A stretch of DNA of 6,422 nt from Anammoximicrobium sp032229885 (lineage in GTDB: Bacteria; Planctomycetota; Planctomycetia; Pirellulales; Pirellulaceae), in contig JAVYAJ010000456.1 in NCBI GenBank assembly GCA_032229885.1, positions 1 to 6,422 on the forward strand, in the 5' to 3' direction. Made by a program: the position numbers and the translations under genes. Below the pieces are notes generated by a model, which was given only the letters and a program-made list of their open reading frames with translations, searched no databases and was not told the DNA's origin. Shown here piece by piece: positions 5,523 to 6,422 of the stretch; position 1 is the stretch's first letter, and the number at the start of each line of letters is the position of its first letter.

Positions 5523-6422
5523 ATGGCTCGCAGTTGTCTGTTGCCGTTAGGACTGTGGGCTGGTCTGGCGTTCGGATACTACTGCTGGCTGAACCGCGTC
5601 TTCGAACCGCCGACAACCTACTTTGGCGCGGTGCTTGTCGGCCTGCTGGTCCTGGCTTGTCTGAGCGGGATGCTCAACGCCGTGCGAACCCTCCGCGATC
5701 GATCCCTGATCCTGGCGGCTCGTCATTGGCTGCCTCTCAGCGACGGCGAACTGGTGGGCGTCGCGGGCACGATCCATCTGCTGGACGCCCCGCTGGCGGC
5801 GCCGTTCAGCGGAATCGACTGTGTGATCTGCGAGTACGCGGTGGCGGGGCTGCGCGGGCATTCGCCAGCCGCGCAGGACGGCGCCGACGGGGCGGACTTT
5901 GCAGGATTTCTGATGGCCCGTTCGGCAATTCGCTGGCCGGCGGGCGAGGTGCGTCTGTTGGGCTATCCAAAGCTCGTCGGATTTGACAACATCGCGTGTT
6001 CCGGCCCCACGGCGATCCACAACGCCAGCCGGTTCATCCAACACACATCCTTCGAGAATGGAATCGGATTGAACCTGCTGACGACCGCGGCCGCCTTTTC
6101 CGATATTTACCGTTCCGACGACGGGTTGATTCAGAAGAATTTCTGTATGACCGCGGCCGACCCCGACGCGTTCGTCCTGCTCACGACCGCCGAGCAGGTC
6201 GATCAAGCCGCCGACATGGACTTTGCCGATCCACGGCGAAGGCCGGACCCGGTGCGAGACGCTTGGGAACGGGCTGATGCCGTCGCGGGCGACTTCGAAC
6301 CGCTTGACAAAGAGGACGACGAGGACGCGGAAAACAAAGCAGCGGCAACCGATGACGAATACGACGAAGACGAAGACGACGAAGACGAGGACGACGAAGA
6401 CGAGGACGACGAAGACGAGGAC
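5523..6422 (+). CDS. Membrane protein with GIDE-like region and acidic repetitive tail (partial)
   Basis: The frame is open for 300 codons from the ATG to the window edge, so the C-terminus is missing. Two hydrophobic segments are visible, about residues 5-22 (CLLPLGLWAGLAFGYYCW) and 33-51, suggesting an N-terminal membrane hairpin followed by a soluble domain. The block ELVGVAGTIHLLDAPLAAPF followed by SGIDCVICEYAV (76-107) resembles the start of the GIDE/BAM domain (G-x-hydrophobic, 'PL-x-x-PFSG-x-x-C-V', then an aromatic). That domain is known from eukaryotic MULAN and from many bacterial membrane proteins of unknown function, so 'ubiquitin ligase' would be a misleading name here, as no RING domain is seen. 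A later block, KNFCMTAADPDAFVLLTTAE (205-224), may be the domain end. From residue 263 the chain becomes almost purely Asp/Glu, with DEDED repeated to the edge. A good Shine-Dalgarno site supports the start. Coding is secure, the GIDE assignment moderate, the function unknown. Confidence 0.85.
   Translation, partial: MARSCLLPLGLWAGLAFGYYCWLNRVFEPPTTYFGAVLVGLLVLACLSGMLNAVRTLRDRSLILAARHWLPLSDGELVGVAGTIHLLDAPLAAPFSGIDCVICEYAVAGLRGHSPAAQDGADGADFAGFLMARSAIRWPAGEVRLLGYPKLVGFDNIACSGPTAIHNASRFIQHTSFENGIGLNLLTTAAAFSDIYRSDDGLIQKNFCMTAADPDAFVLLTTAEQVDQAADMDFADPRRRPDPVRDAWERADAVAGDFEPLDKEDDEDAENKAAATDDEYDEDEDDEDEDDEDEDDEDED
6363..6422 (+). repeat. 15-nt tandem repeat coding for DEDED
   Basis: GACGAAGACGAGGAC is repeated perfectly three times (6378-6392, 6393-6407, 6408-6422). 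It is preceded by a unit at 6363-6377 with one change, GAA for GAG. The unit is five codons, so copy-number change keeps the frame. The array reaches the window edge and may continue. It encodes the acidic tail of the membrane protein. Confidence 0.95.

Noticed and set aside
1..6422. CRISPR array or new defence system
   Set aside because: The only direct repeats are the single 18-nt pair and the in-frame 15-nt acidic repeat. No regular spacers and no effector-like genes are present.

Overview
The window looks like chromosomal DNA from a high-GC, Gram-negative-type bacterium, most likely a planctomycete. The grounds are indirect: a twin-arginine aldo/keto reductase, an exported aldose 1-epimerase, a relic of an SMP-30/NHL-type beta-propeller gene, long non-coding gaps, and dispersed repeats built on an 'AGACGCAGAGGACACAGAG'-type motif, which I associate with planctomycete genomes. 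The taxonomy is inference and I could not check it.

There are two halves. Positions 1-2290 hold no intact gene. This half has a gene-free stretch with somewhat lower GC by eye (1-826), a pair of ~118-nt inverted repeats (827-943 minus, 1885-2003 plus; about 85% identical by eye), a truncated and frameshifted beta-propeller gene fragment (937-1363 minus), a small hairpin-bearing unit bounded by perfect 18-nt direct repeats (1367-1529), and further copies of the short repeat motif (2063-2089, 2192-2207). It reads as repeat-rich DNA in which an old gene has been eroded.

Positions 2295-6422 carry three plus-strand genes, each with its own gap rather than a tight operon: an exported NAD(P)-type aldo/keto reductase (2295-3164), a secreted aldose 1-epimerase (3408-4595), and a two-helix membrane protein with a GIDE-like region and a very acidic repetitive tail that runs off the right edge (5523 onward). 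The first two could both act on sugars or other carbonyl compounds outside the cytoplasm, but a 243-nt gap separates them and nothing shows that they are co-transcribed. The 927-nt gap before the third gene has a hairpin whose T-tract lies on the minus strand, suggesting a minus-strand transcript ending there, and GC-rich hairpins in the leader of the membrane protein gene.

I found no CRISPR array, tRNA, rRNA, intact transposase, defence system or biosynthetic cluster. Nothing here is clearly a new system. The most unusual items are the repeat architecture around the beta-propeller relic and the acidic-tailed membrane protein.
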